Below, in pieces: positions 41,863 to 49,794 of a stretch of 64,000 nucleotides of DNA. Position numbers and translations under genes: made by a program. The DNA comes from Bacillus sp. FJAT-22090 (GTDB lineage: Bacteria; Bacillota; Bacilli; Bacillales_A; Planococcaceae): positions 3,968,154 through 4,032,153 of the forward strand of contig NZ_CP012601.1 in NCBI RefSeq assembly GCF_001278755.1, read 5' to 3'. A model generated the notes under the pieces. It ran no database searches. It was not told where the DNA came from and was given only the letters and a program-made list of their open reading frames with translations. Every line of letters begins with the position of its first letter. The stretch's first letter is position 1.

Positions 41863-43064
41863 TGAGAGGCTTAAGGCAACTAAAGAAGCTAAAAGGTGTT
41901 ATTAGTATATTCATCCTTCTAGTTGCTAGTTTTGTTTACGCTATGTTCCAAGGAGGATTTGTTAGTTGGTTCCTTTTTTATCTAGTCATACCTCTATCTA
42001 TCTACTCTTTGCTTTTATTTATTTATCCAATTTCTAAAATAAAAGTAGAAAGAAAGATTGAAACAAGAGAGATATATAGTGGTGGGAAGTTCTCTGCCAC
42101 GATTCTGGTTAAAAGAAGCAATCGTTTTCCACTAATGTACACATCGTTTGAGGAAAAGGTTAGTGACAGTTTGCAACAGTCAACATCTTGGAAGCAAATC
42201 ACATTTTGGGGAATGAAAAAAGAATATAAGTGGACGTATGAAATAGAACAAATACCGAGAGGCGAGCATGAACTTGAAGGAGTAATCATTCGGGTAAGTG
42301 ATTTATTTGGTTGGGAAAAGAAAGAGGTTTTTATTCCTAATAAGAAAACAATTTTAGTTTTTCCTAACTTAACGGATATGGTGTATATTCCTATAGAATC
42401 GAGATATGATCAAGGAGCGGCAGCGTCGAGAATTCAAACAATGAAAGATACTTCTATGGCTACTGGGGTGCGGTCGTATCAGCCTGGAGATCGTGTTTCA
42501 TGGATTCATTGGAAATCGTTTGCTCGAACACAAACTTTAAAGACGAAAGAATTTGAGGATCGGCAATCGCAGGATTTGTTTGTACTAATGGATCGAAGCC
42601 CCTCTGTATTATTTGAAGATATTGTAGATTTGACAGCATCTATCATGCAAGCGATTGTTCGAAGTCAGGCATCTAGTGCGTTCCTTTCAATTGGGGACTC
42701 TCGATTTTATGTTCCTACCGTTCAAGGTGAGGAGCAGCTTCATAGGGTGCTGTATCATCTGACGAAGGTTCAAGCTGACTTGAAGAAGCCAATAGAGCAA
42801 ATGATCTTAAATGATTTATCAATTGGACAAGCAACTTCTCTTTTATATATAACGAGCAATCTGACATATGAATGGATAGATAGTATTCAAAAAACAGCAA
42901 GTAATTTACGCGTTTGTACTTGCTTTCTAGTAAAAGATAAAGAGCTTAAGTTAAAACGAGAAGAGAGTTCATTGCATCAATACGCTGCTAGCAGGGGAAT
43001 TGCCGTTCAAGTTATTACAAAGGATCGATTTGCACAAGCGTTTTTGGAGGTGAATCGTTCATGA
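41859..43064 (+). CDS. yeaD: DUF58 family protein (YeaD-like)
   Basis: A 401-residue protein with two N-terminal membrane helices (about residues 12-55), an extracytoplasmic-looking beta-rich stretch, and the DUF58 core YQPGDRVSWIHWKSFARTQ (about 207-225, split YQPGDRVSWIHWKS / FARTQ) within a von Willebrand A-like fold (DLFVLMDRSPS gives a MIDAS-type DxS). DUF58 proteins pair with MoxR ATPases. It overlaps both neighbours by ATGA, so subunit synthesis is coupled. Confidence 0.9.
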   Translation: MMRGLRQLKKLKGVISIFILLVASFVYAMFQGGFVSWFLFYLVIPLSIYSLLLFIYPISKIKVERKIETREIYSGGKFSATILVKRSNRFPLMYTSFEEKVSDSLQQSTSWKQITFWGMKKEYKWTYEIEQIPRGEHELEGVIIRVSDLFGWEKKEVFIPNKKTILVFPNLTDMVYIPIESRYDQGAAASRIQTMKDTSMATGVRSYQPGDRVSWIHWKSFARTQTLKTKEFEDRQSQDLFVLMDRSPSVLFEDIVDLTASIMQAIVRSQASSAFLSIGDSRFYVPTVQGEEQLHRVLYHLTKVQADLKKPIEQMILNDLSIGQATSLLYITSNLTYEWIDSIQKTASNLRVCTCFLVKDKELKLKREESSLHQYAASRGIAVQVITKDRFAQAFLEVNRS

Positions 43065-45265
43065 ATGAAAGACCACAAACTTCATTTTTATCCTTTGTTA
43101 TTTACTTTTTTGTATTCATACTACTAGTTGAATGGCTGAAACCAGTAATAGAGTTAACTGATACGGATCATTTGAAATTGTTTAGTGTATTTTTAGCTAT
43201 ATCTTTTTTATTTTACTTCGTGAAATTAAATTGGAAATTTACCATTCCGATTAAAATACTATTTATTAGTTGGGTGCTTGTTGCTATTCATACGGACCTA
43301 TCCTTTTTCTCTAGCGATTCGATGTCTTACTTAGTTAATACTTTACAGGAAAATGTGAAGTTCTTAATCTTTCAGCAATGGCAGGAAGTGACGGACTCTT
43401 TCCGTACGTTATTATTTTTTATCCTTTTGTGGATGACAACCTATTTATTGAATTATTGGATTCGTGTAAGGAAAAATATACTGTTATTTTTTGTATTAAC
43501 GGTATTATTTATTACTATTCTTGATACGTTTACACCATATAACGGTGAAAAAGGTATTATTGTTGTATTAATAAGTGGATTCATTATTAGTGGCTTGTTA
43601 TATGCTCAAAAAGTGATGACTGAAAATAAAGTACAAGCCTCAAGTAAATTTCTCTTTTCCATAATAGTTTCTCTTTTTGGATTAATGGCAATTAGTGGAG
43701 TCATTGCATATGTTTTGCCAAAAGCTGGACCAAGTTGGCCAGACCCAGTACCATTTTTAACTTCATCTAATCCTTTGGCAGAAGGAGAGGGGAGTGGAAA
43801 AGGGGGGAGTGTTACCCGAAAAGTAGGTTATGGTGAAAACGATGAAAAGTTAGGCGGAGCTTTTCTAAGTGATGATACTCCAGTGTTTAGTGCTACTGTT
43901 CCAAGAAAACAGTATTGGAAAATTGAAACGAAGGATACGTATACTTCTAAAGGTTGGATACAATCAGAGGGCGAACCTCAGATTACTAGTTATGAGGTAG
44001 GTACACCAGTCATTTTGGATATTCCACCTGGAGTCGAGGAAAACAACTCATCCGCTAGACTTGAAATGAACCCGACATTTAATTTTGAATTTATCATGCA
44101 ACCCTATGGATTAACGAATGTAAACGCAGATGAACCCGTCACGCTTTCTCTCGATGGAGCCAACCAAAAAATAACAAGCTATAGCAACGGAAATTTAGCT
44201 CCTCTTGTTCGTTATGACCTTTCATATAGTGAACCTGTTTATAGCTTGAAGGCTCTTCGAGGACAGACGGAGGAAAGCTTAAATGGCTTAACAAGTGATT
44301 TTGAACGATATTTGCAACTACCAGATACGCTTCCTTCTAGAGTTAGAGATTTGGCTGTTTCTATAACAGAAAACAATAACAGCTTATACGACAAAGCTAA
44401 ATCCATTGAACGATATTTTAGTAGAAATGATTTTCGATACGATCAGATGCTAGCAGCAATTCCTACGGGAGATACAGATTATGTAGATCAGTTTTTATTT
44501 GAAACAAAGATAGGGTATTGTGATAATTTTTCTACATCGATGGTCGTAATGTTAAGGTCACTTGGTATACCTGCAAGATGGGTTAAAGGTTTTACTGCTG
44601 GTGAAATTATTGGTAATAATAATGGTGTACCAGTGTATGAAATAACAAATAACAATGCACATTCCTGGGTTGAAGCGTATTTTCCAGAGGTAGGTTGGAT
44701 GCTTTTTGAACCGACTATCGGCTTTTCGAATAGTCCTGATATAGATTATGATTTGGATATTAGTACTAGTGAAGAAGACACACCAGTTCCTCCTTCAGAA
44801 CAAAAGCCCGAACAGGAAGAGAATGAAAAGGAAAAGAAAGAAGTTTCCAAAGGCTTTACGGAATTGATGCAAGATGGAATGAAATGGATTTCTGAAAGAA
44901 AGGCGCTTATTTTCTGGTCATTGCTAGGGTTATTAATTTTGAGTTTACTAGCATATCAGTACAGAAGAAAATGGATTTCCAAAGTGCTCATACCTGTTTA
45001 TCGTATACGAAAGAATGATTGGGATACATTCGAAAAAATGTACCATCAATTACTGAAACAACTCAGTTCTTATGGACTCGATAAAGACCAAGGGCAAACG
45101 CTGACCGATTATGCTAAGAAGATCGATACATACTTCGGAGGTAGTCATATGAAGAGGCTAACCCAAACGTATGAAAGAGGTTTTTATGGGGATAATCGTA
45201 ATGAAATCGATTATACTTTAATGAGAGAAAGTTGGGAAAATTTAATCAATCAGTTAAGCGGTTGA
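43061..45265 (+). CDS. yebA: Transglutaminase-domain membrane protein (YebA-like)
   Basis: A 734-residue protein: about five to six N-terminal membrane helices (residues 8-220), a large outer region with the transglutaminase-like core, and a further C-terminal helix (about 620-640) before a cytoplasmic DUF4129-type tail. The core keeps Cys487 in KIGYCDNFSTSM, the His in NNNAHSWVEAYF and an acidic residue in GWMLFEPT, so it is probably an active protease or crosslinking enzyme of the cell surface. With YeaC and YeaD it forms the common MoxR-DUF58-transglutaminase trio. Its stop overlaps the guaA promoter. Confidence 0.9.
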   Translation: MNERPQTSFLSFVIYFFVFILLVEWLKPVIELTDTDHLKLFSVFLAISFLFYFVKLNWKFTIPIKILFISWVLVAIHTDLSFFSSDSMSYLVNTLQENVKFLIFQQWQEVTDSFRTLLFFILLWMTTYLLNYWIRVRKNILLFFVLTVLFITILDTFTPYNGEKGIIVVLISGFIISGLLYAQKVMTENKVQASSKFLFSIIVSLFGLMAISGVIAYVLPKAGPSWPDPVPFLTSSNPLAEGEGSGKGGSVTRKVGYGENDEKLGGAFLSDDTPVFSATVPRKQYWKIETKDTYTSKGWIQSEGEPQITSYEVGTPVILDIPPGVEENNSSARLEMNPTFNFEFIMQPYGLTNVNADEPVTLSLDGANQKITSYSNGNLAPLVRYDLSYSEPVYSLKALRGQTEESLNGLTSDFERYLQLPDTLPSRVRDLAVSITENNNSLYDKAKSIERYFSRNDFRYDQMLAAIPTGDTDYVDQFLFETKIGYCDNFSTSMVVMLRSLGIPARWVKGFTAGEIIGNNNGVPVYEITNNNAHSWVEAYFPEVGWMLFEPTIGFSNSPDIDYDLDISTSEEDTPVPPSEQKPEQEENEKEKKEVSKGFTELMQDGMKWISERKALIFWSLLGLLILSLLAYQYRRKWISKVLIPVYRIRKNDWDTFEKMYHQLLKQLSSYGLDKDQGQTLTDYAKKIDTYFGGSHMKRLTQTYERGFYGDNRNEIDYTLMRESWENLINQLSG

Positions 45266-45290
45266 TTTTAGGCTCTACAACCTGTAAACT
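45262..45290 (+). promoter_or_regulatory. Promoter of the guaA riboswitch transcript
   Basis: TTGATT, a 17-base spacer and TAAACT form a good sigma-A promoter whose -35 overlaps the yebA stop. The start would be near 45297, about 20 bases before the aptamer. No PurR box is seen here. Confidence 0.65.
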
Positions 45291-45315
45291 GAAGTCAAAT
45301 TAAATTGACCAAGTT

Positions 45316-45389
45316 GCCCTCGTATATGTCCGATAATATGGTTCGGATGTCTCTACCAAGTTACCGATAATAACTTGACTATGAAGGTG
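45316..45389 (+). promoter_or_regulatory. Guanine riboswitch aptamer upstream of guaA
   Basis: The purine-aptamer core is complete: P2 loop with GATAATATGG, the J2/3 TCTCTACC, the P3 hairpin CAAGTTACCG..AATAACTTG and the 3' GACTATG. The specificity base is C45379, which selects guanine over adenine. P1 pairs GCCCTCGTA with TATGAAGGTG with one mismatch; its 3' arm is shared with the terminator that follows. Confidence 0.9.
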
Positions 45390-45432
45390 AATGCAGTCAT
45401 GTCTTTTTGAGACATGTGCATTCACCTTTTTG
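45386..45432 (+). terminator. Riboswitch-controlled terminator
   Basis: GGTGAATGCA with CATGTCT pair with AGACATG and TGCATTCACC, then TTTTT. The 5' arm overlaps the 3' arm of aptamer P1, the usual switch in which ligand binding decides between folds. Confidence 0.85.
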
Positions 45433-45445
45433 ATGTAGAGAACAT

Positions 45446-45487
45446 AAACGCGTAGAAAGAGGAAGTGCTTTCTTACGCGTTTTTTTA
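45446..45487 (+). terminator. Second, tandem terminator before guaA
   Basis: AACGCGTAGAAAG pairs with CTTTCTTACGCGTT with one bulge, and seven T follow. Lying 14 bases after the riboswitch terminator, it would stop read-through unless a promoter or antiterminator acts in the last 70 bases before guaA. Confidence 0.85.
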
Positions 45488-45556
45488 TCTTATCCAATAC
45501 AGTGTAGAATAAACGAAGAGCAATTTTGGAATACTTAAAAGAAGAGGTGGATGCCA

Positions 45557-47110
45557 ATGTCTTCAACTCCATTGTTGAAAGAACAAGAAAAAATTGTCGT
45601 GCTAGATTTCGGTAGTCAATATAATCAATTAATCACGCGTCGTATTCGTGAATTTGGAGTGTATAGTGAGTTGCACCCACACACAGTTACTGCAGAAGAT
45701 TTAAAGAAAATGAATGCAACAGGGATCATTTTCTCTGGTGGTCCCAATTCTGTTTATGATGATAATGCATTTCATATTGACCCAGCGATCTATGAAATTG
45801 GGGTTCCAATTTTAGGTATTTGTTACGGAATGCAATTAATGTCTCAACATTTCGGTGGGAAAGTAGAAAAAGCTTCTCATCGTGAATACGGTAGAGCAGA
45901 GATTAATGTGAAAAATGCTACTGCATTATTTGGACAACTTCCTGCAAACCAAGTTGTTTGGATGAGCCATGGTGACCACGTAACTGTTGCACCGGAAGGC
46001 TTTGAAGTAATAGCAACTAGCCCAGCGTGTGAAGTAGCTGCAATGGCGAATGAAGAGAAAAAATTATACGCTGTTCAGTTCCACCCTGAAGTAAGACATT
46101 CTATTTATGGTATTGAATTACTTCGTCAATTCGTATTTGATGTTTGTCACGCAACAGGTGATTGGTCGATGGAAAGCTTTATCGAAATGGAAATCGAAAA
46201 AATTCGTCAAGAAGTAGGCGACAAAAAAGTTCTATGTGCCCTTAGTGGTGGAGTAGATTCTTCTGTAGTTGCTGTTTTGATCCATAAAGCTATTGGTGAT
46301 CAATTGACTTGTATGTTCGTGGATCATAACCTTCTTCGTAAAGATGAAGCAGAGGGTGTTATGAAAACCTTCTCTGAAGGCTTCCATATGAATGTTATTA
46401 AAATTGATGCTCGCGAACGTTTCATGAGCAAGCTTGCTGGCGTTTCAGATCCTGAGAAGAAACGTAAAATTATCGGTAATGAATTTATCTATGTATTTGA
46501 TGACGAGGCTTCTAAGTTAAAAGGAATGGATTTCCTTGCGCAAGGAACGTTATATACAGATATTATCGAAAGTGGAACAGCTACTGCACAAACTATCAAG
46601 TCTCACCACAATGTAGGTGGGCTTCCTGAAGATATGCAGTTCAAACTGATCGAGCCTTTAAAAACATTATTTAAAGATGAAGTACGTGCACTTGGTACTG
46701 AGCTTGGTTTACCAGATGAAATCGTTTGGCGTCAACCATTCCCAGGTCCAGGTTTAGCAATACGCGTACTTGGAGAAGTAACAGAAGAGAAATTAGAAAT
46801 CGTTCGTGAATCAGATGCAATTCTTCGTGAGGAAATTGCAAAAGCTGGTTTAGAACGTGATATCTGGCAATACTTTACCGTGCTACCTGATATCCGCAGT
46901 GTTGGGGTAATGGGTGATGCACGTACGTACGACTACGCAATCGGTATCCGTGCAGTAACTTCTATTGACGGAATGACTTCTGACTGGGCACGTATCCCAT
47001 GGGACGTATTAGAAAAAATAAGTGTACGTTTGGTTAATGAAGTACCACATATCAACCGCGTACTTTATGATGTTACGAGCAAGCCACCAGCAACGATTGA
47101 GTGGGAATAG
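45557..47110 (+). CDS. guaA: GMP synthase (glutamine-hydrolysing)
   Basis: A 517-residue enzyme that aminates XMP to GMP with ATP and glutamine. The glutaminase domain (residues about 10-200) has the Cys in GICYGMQLM and His-Glu in [10 protein letters not shown]; the ATP-pyrophosphatase domain starts with the P-loop [10 protein letters not shown] (about 228-237); the C-terminal dimer domain ends in [12 protein letters not shown] 45557 is preferred over 45551 because GAGGTG is seven bases before it. Its last 50 bases are repeated at 47969-48018, and its probable native terminator now lies at 48025, beyond an inserted remnant. Confidence 0.97.
   Translation: MSSTPLLKEQEKIVVLDFGSQYNQLITRRIREFGVYSELHPHTVTAEDLKKMNATGIIFSGGPNSVYDDNAFHIDPAIYEIGVPILGICYGMQLMSQHFGGKVEKASHREYGRAEINVKNATALFGQLPANQVVWMSHGDHVTVAPEGFEVIATSPACEVAAMANEEKKLYAVQFHPEVRHSIYGIELLRQFVFDVCHATGDWSMESFIEMEIEKIRQEVGDKKVLCALSGGVDSSVVAVLIHKAIGDQLTCMFVDHNLLRKDEAEGVMKTFSEGFHMNVIKIDARERFMSKLAGVSDPEKKRKIIGNEFIYVFDDEASKLKGMDFLAQGTLYTDIIESGTATAQTIKSHHNVGGLPEDMQFKLIEPLKTLFKDEVRALGTELGLPDEIVWRQPFPGPGLAIRVLGEVTEEKLEIVRESDAILREEIAKAGLERDIWQYFTVLPDIRSVGVMGDARTYDYAIGIRAVTSIDGMTSDWARIPWDVLEKISVRLVNEVPHINRVLYDVTSKPPATIEWE
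47061..47110 (+). repeat. Direct repeat, proximal copy: 3' end of guaA (att-like)
   Basis: The last 50 bases of guaA match 47969-48018 at 48 of 50 positions. An intact guaA end with a second copy downstream is the classic mark left by site-specific integration into the guaA terminus. Confidence 0.9.
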
Positions 47111-47230
47111 GATTGCGGAGTATTATAGCTTGAACAAGTTATAAACACAGTCGTACCAATGTCTAATGCATTTTGTTAAGCACTGATTTAGTGATTAACG
47201 TGCAACTATTTATATGTCAAAATTAAATCC

Positions 47231-47273
47231 TCTTTTAGTTATTTATAACAAGTAACTAGAAGGGGGTTTTTTA
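47231..47273 (+). terminator. Intrinsic terminator inside the guaA remnant element
   Basis: CCTCTTTTAGTTA pairs with TAACTAGAAGGGGG across a loop, then six T. Its 3' arm also supplies the GAAGGGGG ribosome site for the integrase fragment. Confidence 0.82.
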
Positions 47274-47275
47274 TT

Positions 47276-47428
47276 TTGGTTAAAATTAGTGATTTAATTG
47301 ATGACTTTAAAATGAATCAACAAATTCAAGGTCGTAAAGATAAGTATAATGAAAACCATTTGGCTATGAATTATTTTACTAAGTTTTTACTGATATATGC
47401 AAGGTTAGGCAGTACACTAATAAAGTAA
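47276..47428 (+). pseudogene. Truncated tyrosine integrase N-terminal fragment
   Basis: A 50-codon frame from TTG, nine bases after GAAGGGGG. The peptide ISDLIDDFKMNQQIQGRK then YNENHLAMNYFTKFLL resembles the N-terminal SAM-like core-binding domain of phage integrases (short helix, then a helix ending in FxxFL). The catalytic domain with Arg-His-Arg-Tyr is missing. Position next to a guaA-derived direct repeat strongly supports the reading, though similarity over 40 residues is judged by eye. Confidence 0.5.
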
Positions 47429-47509
47429 AAAGGTTTACTTCAGTAAAATAAGGTATATTATATTTGTTAAATTGATTCTCTTTAAAGACAAGAAAAGTAG
47501 GTGAACAAA

Positions 47510-47656
47510 GTGGGGAAATATCAATTGGATACCAAAGGTCAGGTGGCTGTGGCAAAGTATCATGAAAAACACAAGCCTGCCAAATATGATAAAAAGCAAC
47601 AACTTGAAAAAATACGTGCGGAGTATTTGAAAAAAAAAGCAAAAACAAACAGATAA
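47510..47656 (+). CDS. 48-residue Lys-rich small protein
   Basis: A 48-codon gene from GTG, preceded by TAGGTGA. The product MGKYQLDTKGQVAVAKYHEK continues into a basic helix with EKIRAEYLKKKAKTNR. There is no membrane segment. I believe similar short proteins are found in other bacilli but cannot name a family. It lies in the guaA remnant element and may be cargo or a leftover control gene such as an excisionase-like DNA binder. Confidence 0.6.
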   Translation: MGKYQLDTKGQVAVAKYHEKHKPAKYDKKQQLEKIRAEYLKKKAKTNR

Positions 47657-47751
47657 ATAATATGAATGAAAACATAGGAAGACTAAAATCTCCCTATGTT
47701 TTTCTTATTCGAAGTTCTTTTTTTCAATTGATGATAGAGTTTATTATTCTC

Positions 47752-47892
47752 CTAAATTTCAGATTCGGTGACAAAAAACTCGTCATCAGATATCCATTCC
47801 TCACTAATTGATTTTGACATTGAAACGACATAGCTATTATTCAAAATAATAACGTTGTAAACAGGGGGTTCACCAGCTACAATTGAGGACAA
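47752..47892 (-). other. Possible 46-residue coding remnant
   Basis: A minus-strand frame from TTG reads VAGEPPVYNVIILNNSYVV and on to SEEWISDDEFFVTESEI, which has natural protein composition but no ribosome site. It may be a fragment of a lost cargo gene. Confidence 0.25.
47868..47884 (+). repeat. Partial third copy of the guaA-end repeat
   Basis: CACCAGCTACAATTGAG matches the distal repeat CACCAGCTACGATTGAG at 16 of 17 bases. It may be the scar of an earlier, nested integration. Confidence 0.5.
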
Positions 47893-47968
47893 GAATTACA
47901 TCATTTGAACAAATTTTTCTGTTTTGATAAAAAGCGTAAAATCCTTATATATCAGTGGTTGGCGATCG

Positions 47969-48018
47969 TACTTTATGATGTTACGAGCTAGCCACCAGCT
48001 ACGATTGAGTGGGAATAG
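47969..48018 (+). repeat. Direct repeat, distal copy of the guaA end (att-like)
   Basis: TACTTTATGATGTTACGAGC begins the copy, which ends with the guaA stop region GAGTGGGAATAG. Two A-to-T changes separate it from guaA. The first changes a codon to TAG (AGC AAG to AGC TAG), so it is not functional coding sequence. Confidence 0.92.
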
Positions 48019-48024
48019 TAAAGA

Positions 48025-48064
48025 AAAGCCTAAAATCCAATGAGTGGATTTTAGGCTTTTTTTA
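48025..48064. terminator. Terminator, probably the displaced native guaA terminator
   Basis: AAAGCCTAAAATCCA pairs with TGGATTTTAGGCTTT around ATGAG, with seven T. It follows the distal repeat by six bases, the distance expected for the original guaA terminator, and also ends the convergent effector-domain gene. Confidence 0.88.
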
Positions 48065-48457
48065 GTCTTGAGAAGAAACCGATAAATAGATGCTAATTGT
48101 TCCGTCTGTCTTATACCATTCAAAATCAGTCTGGTATGTTCTTGGGACATCACTATGCCAAATTTCTTTCCATGCCATGCCAACGCTATGTGGATCGTTT
48201 TTTTCTACTTTCCAAACAAAATATTTTCCTTTTGGAATAGTGACACTTGATTTTCCGGTTGAATTTTCAGTTCCAATAATAAAATCAAAATTCCCAGTGT
48301 AATCACTGTCGTAATTAGTATAAACTGCAAAAATGTCCTCTTCCACTGTATGTTGTTTCAAAAATTCTCCCCATTGATTAGCAAAAACATCACTATTATT
48401 ATTGTTCGTTCTCACTTTGTTACCTTGAATCACTATAGAAGAAATATTTACTCTCAT
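48062..48457 (-). CDS. GyrI-like / effector-binding domain protein
   Basis: A 131-residue protein of the AraC effector-binding (GyrI-like) fold, here without a DNA-binding part. Typical features are IFAVYTNYDSDYTGNFDFIIG and the late KEIWHSDVPRTYQTDFEWYK, seen as KEIWHSDV and DFEWYK. GGTGGAG precedes ATG 48457. Such domains bind small hydrophobic or planar ligands. It is 31 bases downstream of a WYL regulator on the same strand and probably works with it. Confidence 0.75.
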   Translation of the reverse strand: MRVNISSIVIQGNKVRTNNNNSDVFANQWGEFLKQHTVEEDIFAVYTNYDSDYTGNFDFIIGTENSTGKSSVTIPKGKYFVWKVEKNDPHSVGMAWKEIWHSDVPRTYQTDFEWYKTDGTISIYLSVSSQD

Positions 48458-48488
48458 TTTACATCTCCACCTTTCATTTGAAAATGTA

Positions 48489-49412
48489 TCATGGAATGTA
48501 TGACAACTGATTGTCATCATTTATCTTTTTATAAATTTTATTTAGTTCGCGGTAATAGGAAATTTTTAAAGCCTCTGGTTTTACAACATCAACAGAGGAG
48601 CTGAACATCAATAGAAAAGGTAATAGATTTTGATTATTATCATATGTAAAAGTGACAGTAATATCATTGTGGTTTATTTTTATTTCATCTTCTAAGAAAA
48701 AATCGTAGAGCTTGCCTAATTGGTTTTTGGAAAAAATCAGTTCAACTTCCTCGTAAGATTTTGTTGAGACAGTTTCACTTTCTATTGTTTTAATACATTC
48801 TTCTTCTAATTCTTTGTACTCTCTAATTCGAGTAAGCTTAAATAATCTTTTATCCTGTCTCTTATCACAATAAGCCTCCATAAACCAACTTCCGTCTTTT
48901 AGTTGTAAATTAGACGGGGAAACGATTCTATTAGTATTCTCTCCGCTCATAGACGTATATTTTATTTTCAATTTTTTCTTATGCGTGATTGCTTTACGAA
49001 TGGCTTTTATTTTATCTTTTATTTCTTCTTCTATTTCTTTTCTGTGAAGAGTAGGTGAGTAGTAAGAAAAGTTTTCAAACGCATCAGCAATGCCCTGTAA
49101 ATTTTCCAACTTTTCTATGAGAATTTGGTTATCTTCTTGCAACATATTTTGATGAATATTTAATGCATCAATTAGTTTTTGTTTTTCAACATCAGTGAAT
49201 AAGTGTTTGTCCATTTTATAGGAAGGCATCAAACCAACTCCTCCGTTTCTACCATGAATGGAGGTAATGGGTAGACCAGACATTGATAATGACTCCAAAT
49301 CTCGATAAATTGTTCGCTTACTGACTTCAAATTTTTTGGCCAGTTCTTCCGCTGAAATTTTATCTATATTTAATAAAAGTACTAAAATCGAAAATAATCT
49401 TTCTGTCTTCAT
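48489..49412 (-). CDS. YafY-type transcriptional regulator with HTH and WYL domains
   Basis: A 307-residue regulator. Residues about 5-60 are a DeoR-like helix-turn-helix (SAEELAKKFEVSKRTIYRDL), followed by a helical linker and a WYL domain at about 140-220, which senses nucleic acid fragments or nucleotides in characterised members, and a C-terminal extension. ATG 49412 follows GGGGGAAATCATA; the frame's Met five codons earlier lacks a site. The regulated gene is presumably the downstream effector-binding protein, or others elsewhere. Confidence 0.87.
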   Translation of the reverse strand: MKTERLFSILVLLLNIDKISAEELAKKFEVSKRTIYRDLESLSMSGLPITSIHGRNGGVGLMPSYKMDKHLFTDVEKQKLIDALNIHQNMLQEDNQILIEKLENLQGIADAFENFSYYSPTLHRKEIEEEIKDKIKAIRKAITHKKKLKIKYTSMSGENTNRIVSPSNLQLKDGSWFMEAYCDKRQDKRLFKLTRIREYKELEEECIKTIESETVSTKSYEEVELIFSKNQLGKLYDFFLEDEIKINHNDITVTFTYDNNQNLLPFLLMFSSSVDVVKPEALKISYYRELNKIYKKINDDNQLSYIP

Positions 49413-49522
49413 TATGATTTCCCCCATATACTATTTCACTTCTAATCAGGATTTTATCTAACTTAATATTACTATGAGATTCTGGGAAGTTGATAACTTA
49501 TTGTATTAAGTAAAATTTTCAG

Positions 49523-49566
49523 AATAACGAACTATAAGTGAAGATATTTAAAAAACGTTCGGATTT
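49523..49566. promoter_or_regulatory. Paired PurR boxes upstream of pbuG
   Basis: AATAACGAACTAT (49523-49535) and AACGTTCGGATTT (49554-49566) are inverted matches to the B. subtilis PurBox AWWWCCGAACWWT, each with one mismatch, separated by 18 bases. They lie just before the -35 at 49571. Confidence 0.75.
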
Positions 49567-49570
49567 GGTA

Positions 49571-49599
49571 TTGATTTTTACATTTAATAGTGTTATATT
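49571..49599 (+). promoter_or_regulatory. pbuG promoter
   Basis: TTGATT, 17-base spacer, TATATT. The start would be near 49606, 14 bases before the riboswitch aptamer. Confidence 0.75.
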
Positions 49600-49619
49600 A
49601 CTATCATAATTTGAATATG

Positions 49620-49691
49620 TCGTCGTATAACGTTGGGAATAAGGCCCAAAAGTCTCTACCGAATCACCGTAAATGATTCGACTACGATTAG
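49620..49691 (+). promoter_or_regulatory. Guanine riboswitch aptamer upstream of pbuG
   Basis: P1 TCGTCGTA/TACGATTAG, P2 TTGGGAATAAGGCCCAA, J2/3 TCTCTACC, P3 GAATCACCG..AATGATTC and 3' GACTACG. C49682 is the ligand-pairing base, so guanine or hypoxanthine is the ligand. The leader then runs to the terminator at 49728 before the permease gene. Confidence 0.92.
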
Positions 49692-49727
49692 TTTGAAAGT
49701 GTAAAACTTTCACTGATTAAGGACTTT

Positions 49728-49762
49728 AAAGCATACGACCGTTAATAGGTCATATGCTTTTT
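49728..49762 (+). terminator. Riboswitch-controlled terminator before pbuG
   Basis: AAAGCATACGACC pairs with GGTCATATGCTTT, then seven T, 30 bases before the start codon. Confidence 0.88.
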
Positions 49763-49794
49763 TTCGTTATCAAGACAAAAAAATGGAGGATCTC

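Larger units (their letters stand above)
47111..47968. mobile_element. Remnant of an element integrated at the guaA 3' end
   Basis: This 0.86-kb segment lies between two 50-bp direct repeats of the guaA end. It holds a terminator, the N-terminal coding piece of a probable tyrosine integrase, a 48-codon basic small gene, a possible minus-strand fragment and a partial third repeat. The rest is AT-rich, unrecognised sequence. No complete integrase or excisionase remains, so the element is fixed. Confidence 0.75.
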
